Assembly: GCA_002482005.1 (NCBI GenBank)
Contig: DLFD01000069.1
Span: 76,205 to 140,204, forward strand
Length of the DNA stretch: 64,000 nt
Source of the DNA: Lachnospiraceae bacterium UBA7729
Lineage (GTDB): Bacteria > Bacillota > Clostridia > Lachnospirales > Lachnospiraceae
Direction: 5' to 3'
The notes beneath the pieces were generated by a model. The model made no database searches, had not been told where the DNA came from, and was given only the letters and a program-made list of their open reading frames with translations. Positions within the stretch are counted from its first letter, which is position 1. Each line of letters begins with the position of its first letter. Of the stretch, positions 1 to 9,234 are shown in pieces. Made by a program: the position numbers and the translations under genes.

Positions 1-1
1 C

Positions 2-172
2 CTGATCCCGGAAGTGCTGAGGGACTTTGCTCATCTGCAGAAGGACGTGGTAGTCGAAGGTTCCATGAAGCGGATCGAGATATGGTCCAGGGAACAGTAC
101 GACAGACAGGCAGCGGAAGACAATATCGACGAGTCCATGGAGGCGCTGGATGGTCTGGACCTTGCTCTGTAA
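2..172 (+). CDS. mraZ: MraZ, C-terminal part (5' end outside window)
   Basis: MraZ is a small DNA-binding regulator that heads the dcw cluster. Only the last 56 residues and the stop are present, read in the frame that starts at base 2. The visible part contains the family's second SpoVT/AbrB-like half, with the pattern LIPEVLRDFAHLQKDVVVEG followed by the RIEIWS motif, and ends in an acidic tail. It sits 40 bases upstream of rsmH, the usual order in Firmicutes. The family call rests on these motifs plus context. The promoter it would bind lies outside the window. Confidence 0.9.
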   Translation: MIPEVLRDFAHLQKDVVVEGSMKRIEIWSREQYDRQAAEDNIDESMEALDGLDLAL

Positions 173-212
173 GACTGACCTGCCGGATTAAGGGCCCGGC
201 AAAGGAGGAAAG

Positions 213-1154
213 ATGGAGTTTCAGCATAAACCGGTCATGCTAAAAGAGGTGATCGGAAGCCTGAATATCAGACCTGAAGGAACTTACGTGGACGGAACCA
301 TAGGCGGGGCGGGGCATTCCTCTGAGATCGCAGCAAGGCTTTCCGGGGAGGGAAAGCTTTACGGATTCGACCAGGATGCCGCGGCGATCGAGGCAGCGAC
401 AAAGCGCCTCGAACAATATAAAGACAGAGTCTCGATCATCCGGAGCAATTATTCGGAGATGAGAGAGAGGCTGTCGGAACTTGGAGTTACATCGGTAGAC
501 GGAATTCTTCTGGATCTGGGCGTGTCATCCTATCAGCTTGATGACGCGGAGCGCGGCTTTACTTACCGGACGGATGCACCGCTTGATATGAGAATGGACC
601 AGCGGCAGAGCCTTTCGGCAAAGGAGGTTGTGAACGGATATTCCGAGTCGGAACTTACCCGCATACTTCGGGATTACGGCGAGGAAAGATTCGCGAGAAA
701 CATCGCAAAGCATATCGTGGCTGAGAGGGAAAAGCATCAAATTGAGACAACTGGGGAGTTGATTTCTATCATAAAAGCCGCTATTCCCGCGAAAGCGAGA
801 GAGGGCGGCGGCCACCCGGCCAAAAGAACCTTCCAGGCGATCCGCATCGAAGTCAACAGGGAACTTGACGTGCTGAGTGATTCCCTTGACGGGATGATCG
901 ACATGCTTGATGACGGAGGCCGAATCTGTGTGATCACCTTCCACTCGCTGGAAGACAGGATCGTGAAGGACACCTTCAGGAGAAATGAGAATCCCTGCAC
1001 ATGTCCTCCTTCGTTTCCGGTCTGCGTGTGCGGGAAGAAACCGAAAGGCAGGGTAATCACAAGGAAACCGATCGTCCCTTCGGAAGAGGAGACCGAAGAG
1101 AATCCAAGATCAAAGAGCGCCAAGCTGCGCGTCTTTGAGAGAAAGATCATCTGA
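213..1154 (+). CDS. rsmH: 16S rRNA (cytosine1402-N4)-methyltransferase RsmH
   Basis: SAM-dependent enzyme that N4-methylates C1402 of 16S rRNA in the ribosomal decoding centre. At 313 residues it is the normal length. The N-terminal SAM-binding loop GGAGHS is at residues 31-36, [12 protein letters not shown] follows near residue 100, and the C-terminal half carries the family motif [14 protein letters not shown]-x-C-rich segment ([14 protein letters not shown]) near residue 275 is also typical. The ATG follows AAAGGAGGAAAG. Immediately downstream is the ftsL-like gene, as in other dcw clusters. Confidence 0.96.
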   Translation: MEFQHKPVMLKEVIGSLNIRPEGTYVDGTIGGAGHSSEIAARLSGEGKLYGFDQDAAAIEAATKRLEQYKDRVSIIRSNYSEMRERLSELGVTSVDGILLDLGVSSYQLDDAERGFTYRTDAPLDMRMDQRQSLSAKEVVNGYSESELTRILRDYGEERFARNIAKHIVAEREKHQIETTGELISIIKAAIPAKAREGGGHPAKRTFQAIRIEVNRELDVLSDSLDGMIDMLDDGGRICVITFHSLEDRIVKDTFRRNENPCTCPPSFPVCVCGKKPKGRVITRKPIVPSEEETEENPRSKSAKLRVFERKII

Positions 1155-1288
1155 GACCCAAAGCGGTATGCCGCATCTGCCGGGGAGAAGCAGATACAGA
1201 GAGATACGGAGATCATCTGGGGAGACTGAGATCCGTCATCCGTACCGGCCGACAAAGATCGGATGAGCAAAGAGGGAATGAGAGTATC

Positions 1289-1786
1289 ATGGCAGAAAAC
1301 AGAACGGGAAAAGTTGCACAGTTTGAAAGAAGCAGAGGACAGCGCTATACTGAACTCACCTATGGAAACACCGTGAGAACAGCAGAGGCACAGGAGAAGT
1401 ATACACAGAATACGCAGGAGACATCCCAGCAGGTTCTGCGCAACCGTGCCAGGGTCCGTCATATGGACATGCGTTATGTTCTGTTCCTTTCTATCTGTGC
1501 GGTTCTGACGGTCATGGTCTGCATTCACTACCTGAAGCTTCATGCGCAGTATACGTACTATCAGAAGAAGGCTTCTGCTCTGACACTTGAGCTGAACAAT
1601 CTGCGGATGGAGAACGATACGACTTATAATGAGATCGTGTCCGGTGTGGACCTTGCAGAGATCAAGGAGAGAGCGATCCAGGGCCTGGGTATGACATATC
1701 CGAAGCAGAGCCAGATCGTTACTTATGAAAGCCCGGACAGCGACTATGTGAAACAATATGAAGAGATCCCTGACAAAGCCCGGTGA
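1289..1786 (+). CDS. ftsL: FtsL-like cell-division protein
   Basis: Small bitopic protein at the ftsL position between rsmH and the division PBP. FtsL acts with DivIC and DivIB/FtsQ as a septum-assembly complex at the membrane. Visible here are a cytoplasmic N-terminus of about 60 residues, one membrane helix at about residues 62-82 (YVLFLSICAVLTVMVCIHYL), then an extracytoplasmic heptad-like segment at 88-115 (coiled coil). The sequence near 125-140 (VDLAEIKERAIQGLGM) resembles the conserved end of FtsL/DivIC-type proteins. FtsL diverges strongly, so the name rests mainly on topology and position. The 134 bases before it show no other gene. Confidence 0.8.
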   Translation: MAENRTGKVAQFERSRGQRYTELTYGNTVRTAEAQEKYTQNTQETSQQVLRNRARVRHMDMRYVLFLSICAVLTVMVCIHYLKLHAQYTYYQKKASALTLELNNLRMENDTTYNEIVSGVDLAEIKERAIQGLGMTYPKQSQIVTYESPDSDYVKQYEEIPDKAR

Positions 1787-1835
1787 CTTCCGGGCAAAGA
1801 CTGGGCTTTGAGATGGGAAACGGGGTTATCTGAAT

Positions 1836-4154
1836 TTGACTTCCGGAAGAATCAGAAAAAAGAAAAAAAGAGAACGGATTTTTTCAAAAGGAATGCAGAG
1901 GAGGCTTTCGGCCGTATTTGCATTCATTTTGTTATGTATGGGGATTCTGCTGTTTCGGATCACATTCGTGACCGCAACGAGAGGGAACAAGTACTCCAAG
2001 CAGGTGCTGTCGCAGCAGACTTATGATTCCAGGACGATCCCGGCGAGAAGAGGACAGATCATCGACGCCAACGGAATCGTGATGGCGAAGAGCGAGAGAA
2101 GGTATAACGTCATACTCGACTGCTATGCCATCAACTCGGAACCGGAGTACCTGCAGCCGACGATCGATGCGGTGTCCTCTGTCTTCGGGATCGACAAGGA
2201 TAAAGTGCGCGGGGTCATATCCGATGAATCGACCAAAGATTCCCGCTACCAAGTGATCCTGGAAAAGATCACGAAGGAAGAGAAAGACGAGTTTGAGGCT
2301 TACCAGGACGGAGACGACCTGAGCAGGGACAGCGGGATGTCGGAGAAGGAACTCGAGGAGGCAAGGGCAGAAAGAGCGGACATACAAGGTGTCTGGTTTG
2401 AGGAAGTCTTTGTACGCTCCTATCCGAACAAGACGCTTGCGGCGAATGTCGTAGGATTTTCCAATGACATAGGAGACGGCATCACCGGGATCGAGAACTA
2501 CTATGATACGACGCTTACCGGAACTGACGGAAGACAGTTCGGATTCCTCAACAGCAATTCGGACTTCGAGCGTCAGACGGTGGAACCTGATAATGGAAAG
2601 ACGGTCCAGCTGACTCTGGATATGAACATCCAGCAGATCGTGCAGGACCAGATCGACGCCTTTGACAAGGAGTACGGAACAGAGAGCTCCGACATGAAGG
2701 GGGCAAAGAACATCGGGGTCGTGGTCATGGACCCGAATTCAGGCAGTATCCTGGCAATGGCGTCCAACCATGAATATGATCTCAACAATCCTTATGCAGG
2801 TTTCACCAAGGGCGAGATCAAGAAGATGGGCGAGGATGCATACGTCAAGGCGCTGAACAAAAACTGGGAGAATTTCTGTGTTTCCGAGAGCTATGAGCCC
2901 GGTTCGGTCGTGAAGCCGATCACGGTGGCTTCCGCCCTTGAGGACGGCGCCGTACATGACGGCGACCATTACTACTGCGGAGGCTCGCTCCTGATCACGG
3001 ACACCACCATCAACTGCGACAATATCTACGGACACGGGGATGAGACTCTGGAATATGCGATCGTCAATTCCTGCAACGTCGCTCTGATGCAGGTCGGCGC
3101 GAAGCTGGGCGTCCGCAGGTTCGTACAGTACCAGAAAGATTTCGGCTTCGGAAGACAGACTGGCATCGATCTTCCGAATGAGAACTCGGGAGTCGTCTAC
3201 GGAGACGACAAGATGCATGAAGTTGAGCTGGCTACCTGCTCTTTCGGACAGGGCTTTACCGTGAACATGGTCCAGGAAGCCGCGGCATTCTCAACAGTCG
3301 TCAACGGCGGGTACTATTACCAGCCGCACGTCGTCGGAGCGATCCTCAATGACGACGGGACAACGTCATCCACGGTCGAGCCGCTGGTGCTCCGGCAGCC
3401 CATCTCCTCGGAAGTCTCCCGTACTGTGAGGGGCTACCTTCACACGGCGGTTGAGGAAGGGACCGGAAGAAAGTCCAGGGTCCCGGGCTATCGGACCGGG
3501 GGAAAGACTGGAACTGCAGAGAAGATCGATCCGGAGACCGGTACCAGATGGAAGGGAAAGTACCTTGTCTCTTTCATCGGCGCAGCTCCGATCGATGATC
3601 CGAAAGTCGTTATCTACTGTGTCGTCGACGAACCGAATGTGGAAGAGCAGGCGGATTCTTCCTATCCGCAGACGCTTTTCCGCAAGATCGCCACGGAAGT
3701 CTATCCTTATCTTGGCCTCTATCCGACCGAGCCGGTGACCGACCAGCTGCTCATGGAGCTTGGCATCACCAAGGACGAGACGGTTGAAAATGAGATCAAG
3801 AGTGCCTATTTCCAGTGCTTCGGGGCAGACGGAACGCTCTACAACGATGCGGCCGTCAACGCGAAGGGAGAGGTTGTCGACAGCGACGGCAACGTGATCG
3901 ACGGAGTCAAGGTTGATGTCGATGCAAGTACCGTAACCGATGCCAAGGGCAATGTGATAGAAGTTGATATGTCCGCCCTGAAGGAAGAGCGGGCAAAGTC
4001 AACGGTGGCGGACAATCCGGACATCGCCGCTCCGCCGACTCAGGATGCCGGTGATGATACAGATGATTCCACCTGGAGCGGGGCGGAAGCTGCCGATGAA
4101 GCTGCAGCGGAAGACGGAGATGCTTCCGGAGTGATCGCCGGAGCAGGAGCCTGA
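1836..4154 (+). CDS. ftsI: Class B penicillin-binding protein (FtsI/SpoVD family), division transpeptidase
   Basis: Septal peptidoglycan transpeptidase of 772 residues anchored by one N-terminal helix (about 25-47) after a very basic tail. The PBP-dimer domain follows (TIPARRGQIIDANG). The transpeptidase motifs are complete: S357-V-V-K360, S412-C-N414 and K557-T-G559. No PASTA domain is apparent. After residue 640 comes a tail containing GTL-x2-DA and VVD-x2-GN-x-IDG motifs (about 663-715), then an acidic Ala/Asp-rich end. That tail module resembles one at the end of DivIB in this cluster. The start is TTG, 49 bases after ftsL. ATG at 1893 is an alternative that would drop the basic tail. Whether this is the vegetative FtsI or the sporulation SpoVD paralogue cannot be told. 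Confidence 0.88.
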   Translation: MTSGRIRKKKKRERIFSKGMQRRLSAVFAFILLCMGILLFRITFVTATRGNKYSKQVLSQQTYDSRTIPARRGQIIDANGIVMAKSERRYNVILDCYAINSEPEYLQPTIDAVSSVFGIDKDKVRGVISDESTKDSRYQVILEKITKEEKDEFEAYQDGDDLSRDSGMSEKELEEARAERADIQGVWFEEVFVRSYPNKTLAANVVGFSNDIGDGITGIENYYDTTLTGTDGRQFGFLNSNSDFERQTVEPDNGKTVQLTLDMNIQQIVQDQIDAFDKEYGTESSDMKGAKNIGVVVMDPNSGSILAMASNHEYDLNNPYAGFTKGEIKKMGEDAYVKALNKNWENFCVSESYEPGSVVKPITVASALEDGAVHDGDHYYCGGSLLITDTTINCDNIYGHGDETLEYAIVNSCNVALMQVGAKLGVRRFVQYQKDFGFGRQTGIDLPNENSGVVYGDDKMHEVELATCSFGQGFTVNMVQEAAAFSTVVNGGYYYQPHVVGAILNDDGTTSSTVEPLVLRQPISSEVSRTVRGYLHTAVEEGTGRKSRVPGYRTGGKTGTAEKIDPETGTRWKGKYLVSFIGAAPIDDPKVVIYCVVDEPNVEEQADSSYPQTLFRKIATEVYPYLGLYPTEPVTDQLLMELGITKDETVENEIKSAYFQCFGADGTLYNDAAVNAKGEVVDSDGNVIDGVKVDVDASTVTDAKGNVIEVDMSALKEERAKSTVADNPDIAAPPTQDAGDDTDDSTWSGAEAADEAAAEDGDASGVIAGAGA

Positions 4155-4171
4155 TATAGGAGGAAACCGAG

Positions 4172-5143
4172 ATGACGCTTAGCCTTGATACCATTCTTGC
4201 CGTATTTATCTCATTCGTGATAACGGCTGTGCTGTGTCCGATCCTGATCCCGTTTCTGATCCGGCTGAAGGTCGGACAGACCGAGAGGGTGGAGGGAGTG
4301 AAGAGCCACCTCAAGAAAGCAGGGACGCCGACCATGGGCGGCATTGCGATCCTTTTGTCCGTGATCGTGACTTCCCTGATCTTTACATCCCGCTATCCAA
4401 GGATCGTCCCGATCCTGATCCTGACGGCTGGTTTCGGCGTCATCGGCTTCATCGACGATTATCTCAAGGTCGTGAAGAGAAAGTCGGACGGCCTTCTTCC
4501 GAAGCAGAAGATGGCTCTTCAGATCGTGGTCACGACCATCTTTGTCATCTTTCTGTGGGTGAAAGACCCTGCATGCTTTGATTTCCTGATCCCATTCACG
4601 GAAGGGAAGATCATCTCGGGAACAGGAGTCAGGATCTTCGGGACCATCCTTTCTTACTTCGCCATCATCGGAACCGTCAACGGCGTGAACTTCACGGACG
4701 GTCTGGACGGACTTGCGTCCTCCGTCACGGCGGCTGTGGCAGTATTCTTCACCTACGCCTCCATGACTCTGGGCGGACAGATCGAGCCGTTCACCGCTGC
4801 AGTCTTCGGAGCGCTGATCGGATTCCTTCTGTATAATGTCCATCCGGCAAAGGTCTTCATGGGGGACACCGGATCTCTTGCGCTTGGCGGCTTTGTCGCC
4901 GGCTGCGCCTACGCACTGAAGATGCCGGTCTTCATCCTGATCGTCGGCCTGATCTATCTGATCGAAGTCCTTTCTGTCATCATCCAGGTGACCTACTTCA
5001 GAAAGACCGGAGGAAAGCGGTTCTTCCGTATGGCTCCGATCCATCATCACTTTGAGCTGAGCGGATGGTCCGAGACCAAGGTCGTCGGAGTCTTCACGAT
5101 CGCAACGATCCTTCTGTGCCTTCTGGCCTGCATCCGCCTGTGA
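4172..5143 (+). CDS. mraY: Phospho-N-acetylmuramoyl-pentapeptide transferase MraY
   Basis: Integral membrane enzyme that transfers phospho-MurNAc-pentapeptide to undecaprenyl phosphate to make lipid I. The 323-residue product has about ten hydrophobic segments. The diagnostic motifs are KAGTPTMGG (49-57), the Mg-binding DD pair in FIDDYLK (D95, D96), NFTDGLDGLA near 177, MGDTGSLALGG and the histidine loop PIHHHFE near the C-terminus. The ATG follows TAGGAGG, 17 bases after the PBP stop, so it is co-transcribed with it. murD follows after 94 bases, so lipid I substrate and product steps are clustered. Confidence 0.97.
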   Translation: MTLSLDTILAVFISFVITAVLCPILIPFLIRLKVGQTERVEGVKSHLKKAGTPTMGGIAILLSVIVTSLIFTSRYPRIVPILILTAGFGVIGFIDDYLKVVKRKSDGLLPKQKMALQIVVTTIFVIFLWVKDPACFDFLIPFTEGKIISGTGVRIFGTILSYFAIIGTVNGVNFTDGLDGLASSVTAAVAVFFTYASMTLGGQIEPFTAAVFGALIGFLLYNVHPAKVFMGDTGSLALGGFVAGCAYALKMPVFILIVGLIYLIEVLSVIIQVTYFRKTGGKRFFRMAPIHHHFELSGWSETKVVGVFTIATILLCLLACIRL

Positions 5144-5237
5144 CGGACAGAAGCGCGGAACCTGATCTGACAGAAACCTGCCGCAGAAGATCCGACAGGC
5201 ACTTAACGGAAAGCCGCATCTGCGGCGGAGGAGGAAA

Positions 5238-6620
5238 ATGATGGAACTGAAAGGAAAGAAAGTCCTTGTATTCGGAGCAGGAAAGAGCGGGATCGGATCG
5301 GTCTCTCTTCTTCGGAAGGCCGGAGCAAAGCCGGTCCTTTATGACGGCAATGATAAACTGGACGTTTCTGCACTTCGCGGGAATTTTCCTGCAGATGCGG
5401 ATATCGAAGTTGTTCTCGGCGAGCTGAAGGACAGCCTGATCAGCAGCATCGACCTCTGCGTCATGAGCCCGGGAGTCCCGACTGACATCGATCCCGTGAA
5501 CCGCATCCGCAGAGCCTCCGTACCGGTCATCGGTGAGATCGAGCTCGCCTATGCCTGCTCGAAGGGCGATGTCATGGCGGTCACCGGCACGAACGGAAAG
5601 ACGACCACGGTCACCCTTCTGGGAGAGATCATGAAGCGCCATCTCGGCGGGGACCGAGTCTTCGTGGTCGGCAACATCGGAAATCCGTATACGGATGCAG
5701 CGCCTGAGACGAAGGAAGACTCCGTGGCAGTTGCCGAGATCAGCTCCTTCCAGCTTGAGACCATCGATACTTTCCACCCGCACATCTCCGCTATCACGAA
5801 TATCACACCGGACCATCTGAACCGTCACCATACGATGGAAGAATACATCCGGGTGAAGGAGAGCATCACGAAGAATCAGACGGCGGATGATTTTGTGGTC
5901 CTGAATTATGAGGATGAGGTGCTCCGCAGATTCGGGGAGTCTCTTGGGAGCAGGGTCCATGTGAAGTATTTCTCCAGTAAAAGGATCCTTGAGGACGGCA
6001 TGTATCTTGACGGGGACGTGCTGAAGATCGCCGATGCGGAGAAAAAGACGGTCACGGATGTCATCAATATCCATGATCAGAGCCTGCTCGGGGCCCACAA
6101 CTATGAGAACATCTCAACCGCTGTGCTCTGCGCCGTCTGCGCGGGTGTCCCGCTTGACGAGATCCGGGAGGTGCTCAGAAGCTTCAAGGCGGTAGAACAC
6201 AGGATCGAGTTCGTGAAGGAAGTCCGGGGAGTGGCTTACTATAATGATTCCAAGGGAACCAATCCGGATGCGGCCATCCGCGCCGTCCTGGCCATGGACC
6301 GCCCGACGGTCCTGATCGGAGGCGGCTACGACAAGGAAAGTACCTACGACGAATGGATCGAAAGCTTCCGGGGCAAGGTAAAGGACCTGGTCCTGATCGG
6401 ACAGACGAAGGAAGCGATCGCGGAGTGCGCGAAAAAACACGGCTTTACGAACGTCTATCTGTGCGATACCTTCCGCGAAGCTTTTGACAAGTGCGTATCC
6501 CTGGCCCAGCCGGGCGATGCGGTCCTGCTCTCGCCTGCATGCGCAAGCTGGGGCATGTTCCGGAACTATGAGGAACGCGGCAGAATCTTCAAGGAATATG
6601 TCAGAGGAGTTTCAGAGTGA
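5238..6620 (+). CDS. murD: UDP-N-acetylmuramoylalanine--D-glutamate ligase MurD
   Basis: Cytoplasmic Mur ligase that adds D-glutamate to UDP-MurNAc-L-Ala using ATP. The N-terminal Rossmann domain begins KVLVFGAGKSGIGS. The ATP-binding P-loop GTNGKT is at residues 117-122, the Mur signature NITPDHLNRH lies near residue 192, and the C-terminal ligase domain contains the YYNDSKGTNPDA segment. The length of 460 residues is normal. The start has two consecutive ATG codons after GGAGGAGG. It overlaps the next gene, divIB, by four bases (GTGA). In many clostridia ftsW and murG come next. Here divIB follows directly. Confidence 0.97.
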   Translation: MMELKGKKVLVFGAGKSGIGSVSLLRKAGAKPVLYDGNDKLDVSALRGNFPADADIEVVLGELKDSLISSIDLCVMSPGVPTDIDPVNRIRRASVPVIGEIELAYACSKGDVMAVTGTNGKTTTVTLLGEIMKRHLGGDRVFVVGNIGNPYTDAAPETKEDSVAVAEISSFQLETIDTFHPHISAITNITPDHLNRHHTMEEYIRVKESITKNQTADDFVVLNYEDEVLRRFGESLGSRVHVKYFSSKRILEDGMYLDGDVLKIADAEKKTVTDVINIHDQSLLGAHNYENISTAVLCAVCAGVPLDEIREVLRSFKAVEHRIEFVKEVRGVAYYNDSKGTNPDAAIRAVLAMDRPTVLIGGGYDKESTYDEWIESFRGKVKDLVLIGQTKEAIAECAKKHGFTNVYLCDTFREAFDKCVSLAQPGDAVLLSPACASWGMFRNYEERGRIFKEYVRGVSE

Positions 6621-7780
6621 ACAGAATCCTTCGTACAATCGTAATCCTGCTGGCAGTTTTAGCCGCCGCCGCCCTGATCCTTGTGTACGGATTCCGGATC
6701 CGGACAGTTGCGGTCGAGGGAAATGAGCGTTACCCGGCAGAGGAGATCAGCAGCGATCTTATGAGCACCAGCCTTCTGCAGAATACCCTGTATTTTGCAT
6801 GGAGGTACAGGAGTGCCGTTCCTTCGCCGGACGCTCCGTATCTGACATCGGTCAGGGCAAAGATCCTGTCCCCGACATCCGTGAAGATCTCGGTGACGGA
6901 AAGCACCCTGATCGGCCGGGTCCAGTATGACGGGCAGAATGTATACTTTGATGAGGACGGGATCGTCCAGATGATCACGGATGAGGTGCGGCCGGGCATA
7001 CCGCTCGTCACGGGAGTGAGCCTGCAGAAGCCGACCCTCTACCAGAAACTGTCCATGGACAATGCCTCGACCCTGAGGACCATGCTCAGTGTGACACAGC
7101 TCCTGATCCAGGCGGATTTCATACCGGACAGTGTCACATTTGACGAAAGCGGGAACATGACCCTGAGGTTCGGAAGCGTCGCGGTCCGGCTGGGACAGGA
7201 TGAATATCTGGAAGAGAAGATTGCCAATCTGGTCCAGATCTATCCGCAGATCTCATCCGAAAGCGGAACCCTGAACATGGAAGGCTTCACGGGAAAGAAT
7301 TCCAGCATCACCTTCCGGCGCTCGTCCGATGCCACGGATGAGAGCGAGACCGAGGGAGATATGAGCGAGATCCTGGCGGGCGCCGGGGCAGGAAGCGGGG
7401 ACGCGGAAGAGGATTCAGGCGAGGCAGCTGCGGAGGAAAGTCCGGACGACGGCAGTCAGCCGGAAGCGGCAGCAGAAGGCGCCGGAGATCAGTCCGGCCA
7501 GAATGCAGCGGAAGGCGGAGAGGCAGCAGACGACGGAAGCCAGCCGGACGGGGAAGCCGGAGACTCAGGGGACCAGGAAGAGGACCAGCAGAGCGTTGGA
7601 AGCGGCGTTATGGCATTCGACAGCAGCGGAACGCTTCATTATGATGCCAGGATCGTGAACGGCCAGGTCGTGGATGCATCAGGCAATCCGATCGATGGCT
7701 GCACGGTTGATGAGAATGGAAACATCAAGGATGCTTTCTGGAACGTGATCGACCCGGTCACCGGGCAGAATGTCCAGTAA
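6617..7780 (+). CDS. divIB: Cell-division protein DivIB/FtsQ with extended acidic C-terminus
   Basis: Bitopic septum-assembly protein. A single membrane helix lies at residues 4-24, followed by the FtsQ-type POTRA segment (FRIRTVAVEGNERYPAEEI) and a beta domain to about residue 240. The rest is unusual: about 85 residues of Glu/Asp/Gly/Ala-rich low-complexity linker begin at AGAGAGSGDAEEDS, then a C-terminal module at about 336-387 carries GTL-x2-DA and VVD-x2-GN-x-IDG motifs also seen at the end of the PBP in this cluster. The start is GTG overlapping the murD stop. DivIB is poorly conserved, but topology and location between murD and ftsZ support the name. Confidence 0.85.
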   Translation: MNRILRTIVILLAVLAAAALILVYGFRIRTVAVEGNERYPAEEISSDLMSTSLLQNTLYFAWRYRSAVPSPDAPYLTSVRAKILSPTSVKISVTESTLIGRVQYDGQNVYFDEDGIVQMITDEVRPGIPLVTGVSLQKPTLYQKLSMDNASTLRTMLSVTQLLIQADFIPDSVTFDESGNMTLRFGSVAVRLGQDEYLEEKIANLVQIYPQISSESGTLNMEGFTGKNSSITFRRSSDATDESETEGDMSEILAGAGAGSGDAEEDSGEAAAEESPDDGSQPEAAAEGAGDQSGQNAAEGGEAADDGSQPDGEAGDSGDQEEDQQSVGSGVMAFDSSGTLHYDARIVNGQVVDASGNPIDGCTVDENGNIKDAFWNVIDPVTGQNVQ

Positions 7781-7831
7781 TGCCGGCGCTACCTGAGGGA
7801 TACGGAGGCAGGCCGGACAGGCAGATAAGGC

Positions 7832-7860
7832 TTGCAATATCGCCGGAAACCACTTATATT
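7832..7860 (+). promoter_or_regulatory. Predicted promoter of ftsZ
   Basis: TTGCAA and TATATT are separated by exactly 17 bases in the 167-base gap after divIB. Transcription would start near 7867, leaving a leader of about 80 bases that holds a small hairpin (TTCCG/CGGAA, around 7907-7921). ftsZ could therefore be transcribed separately from the dcw operon. Confidence 0.6.
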
Positions 7861-7947
7861 TAAGAAGATATGGGCAATCCCCATGCAGGGACCTCAATAC
7901 TTCCGATTCCGTTTTCGCGGAACTGATGATACAAGGAGGAGAATTCA

Positions 7948-9144
7948 GTGTTAGAGATCATGTCTAATGATTCCGAGCCGGGAGCACGGATCATCGTCAT
8001 CGGCGTCGGCGGAGCCGGCAATAATGCAGTCAACCGGATGGTAGACGATACGATCGCCGGTGTTGAGTTCATCGGGGTCAATACAGATAAGCAGGCGCTT
8101 GCAATGTCCAAGGCGCCGACCGTGATCCAGATCGGTGAGAAGATCACCAAGGGACTCGGCGCAGGAGCAAGGCCGGAAGTCGGAGAGCAGGCTGCCGAAG
8201 AGAGTACGGAAGATATCAGGAATGCAGTCCAGGGCGCCGATATGGTGTTCGTGACCTGCGGCATGGGCGGCGGAACCGGGACAGGTGCGGCTCCTGTCAT
8301 CGCAGGAGTTGCCAAGGAGATGGGCATCCTCACGGTAGGCGTTGTCACGAAGCCTTTCCGCTTCGAAGGCAAAGTCCGTATGACCAATGCCCTGAATGGG
8401 ATCGAGAGACTGAAAGAGAACGTCGATACCCTGATCGTCATTCCGAATGACAAGCTTCTCGAGGTCGTTGACAGAAGGACCACCATGCCGGAAGCTTTCA
8501 AGAAGGCAGACGAAGTCCTTCAGCAGGCGGTATCCGGGATCACGGACCTGATCAATCTGCCGGCTCTGATCAACCTCGACTTTGCGGATGTCCGCACGGT
8601 CATGGAGGACAAGGGCATCGCCCACATCGGCATCGGTCAGGCGAAGGGAGACGACAAGGCGATCGAAGCTGTCAAGATGGCAGTCGAGAGCCCGCTGCTT
8701 GAGACCACTATCGAAGGCGCTACCAACATCATCATCAATGTCAGCGGCGATATCAGCCTGATGGATGCAAACGATGCTGCAAGCTATGTACAGGAGCTTG
8801 CAGGTGATAATGCCAATATCATCTTCGGCGCTATGTATGATGATACCTATGCGGATGAGTGCAGCATCACCGTCATCGCTACCGGTATCGAGGACCCGAA
8901 TGAGGAACAGGGTTCCCTTCTCGGGCTTCATCAGAAGCCGGCAGCACCTGTTCAGCAGTCAGGGACTGATTTCCGCTTCCGCAAGAGCGAGACCAGGCCG
9001 AAGAACGGATTCACTTTCCAGCGTCCGGTACAGACCGCTCCGAAGGCTCCGACTATCCCGACTCAGAGCGCGACCCTGAAGACTCCTACCAGCAAGGTTA
9101 CCCCGCAGGATATCCAGATCCCGGATTTCCTGAGAAGAACCTGA
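7948..9144 (+). CDS. ftsZ: Cell-division GTPase FtsZ
   Basis: Tubulin-like GTPase that polymerises into the Z ring at midcell. The 398-residue product has the tubulin signature GGGTGTG at residues 107-113, the N-terminal [14 protein letters not shown] nucleotide-binding loop, and a T7-like loop with NLDFADV. A variable Pro/Thr-rich linker at about 325-385 leads to the conserved C-terminal peptide [11 protein letters not shown], which binds FtsA/SepF-type partners. The GTG start is preceded by AAGGAGGA seven bases upstream. An intrinsic terminator follows the stop. Confidence 0.98.
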   Translation: MLEIMSNDSEPGARIIVIGVGGAGNNAVNRMVDDTIAGVEFIGVNTDKQALAMSKAPTVIQIGEKITKGLGAGARPEVGEQAAEESTEDIRNAVQGADMVFVTCGMGGGTGTGAAPVIAGVAKEMGILTVGVVTKPFRFEGKVRMTNALNGIERLKENVDTLIVIPNDKLLEVVDRRTTMPEAFKKADEVLQQAVSGITDLINLPALINLDFADVRTVMEDKGIAHIGIGQAKGDDKAIEAVKMAVESPLLETTIEGATNIIINVSGDISLMDANDAASYVQELAGDNANIIFGAMYDDTYADECSITVIATGIEDPNEEQGSLLGLHQKPAAPVQQSGTDFRFRKSETRPKNGFTFQRPVQTAPKAPTIPTQSATLKTPTSKVTPQDIQIPDFLRRT

Positions 9145-9165
9145 AAAGAGAACTGAATCATGTGA

Positions 9166-9196
9166 AGGCCTCCGACGGTTCTGCCGGAGGCTTTCT
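9166..9196 (+). terminator. Intrinsic terminator after ftsZ
   Basis: Inverted repeat GCCTCCG/CGGAGGC around a 10-base loop, followed by a T-rich stretch. It closes the dcw/ftsZ transcription unit before aroE. Confidence 0.75.
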
Positions 9197-9234
9197 TTAT
9201 CCGCATCAGGAGCTGGAGCAGAAGGGAGGATATT

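Noticed and set aside
1155..1288. 32-residue frame between rsmH and ftsL
   Set aside because: No ribosome binding site, strongly basic, no conserved motif.
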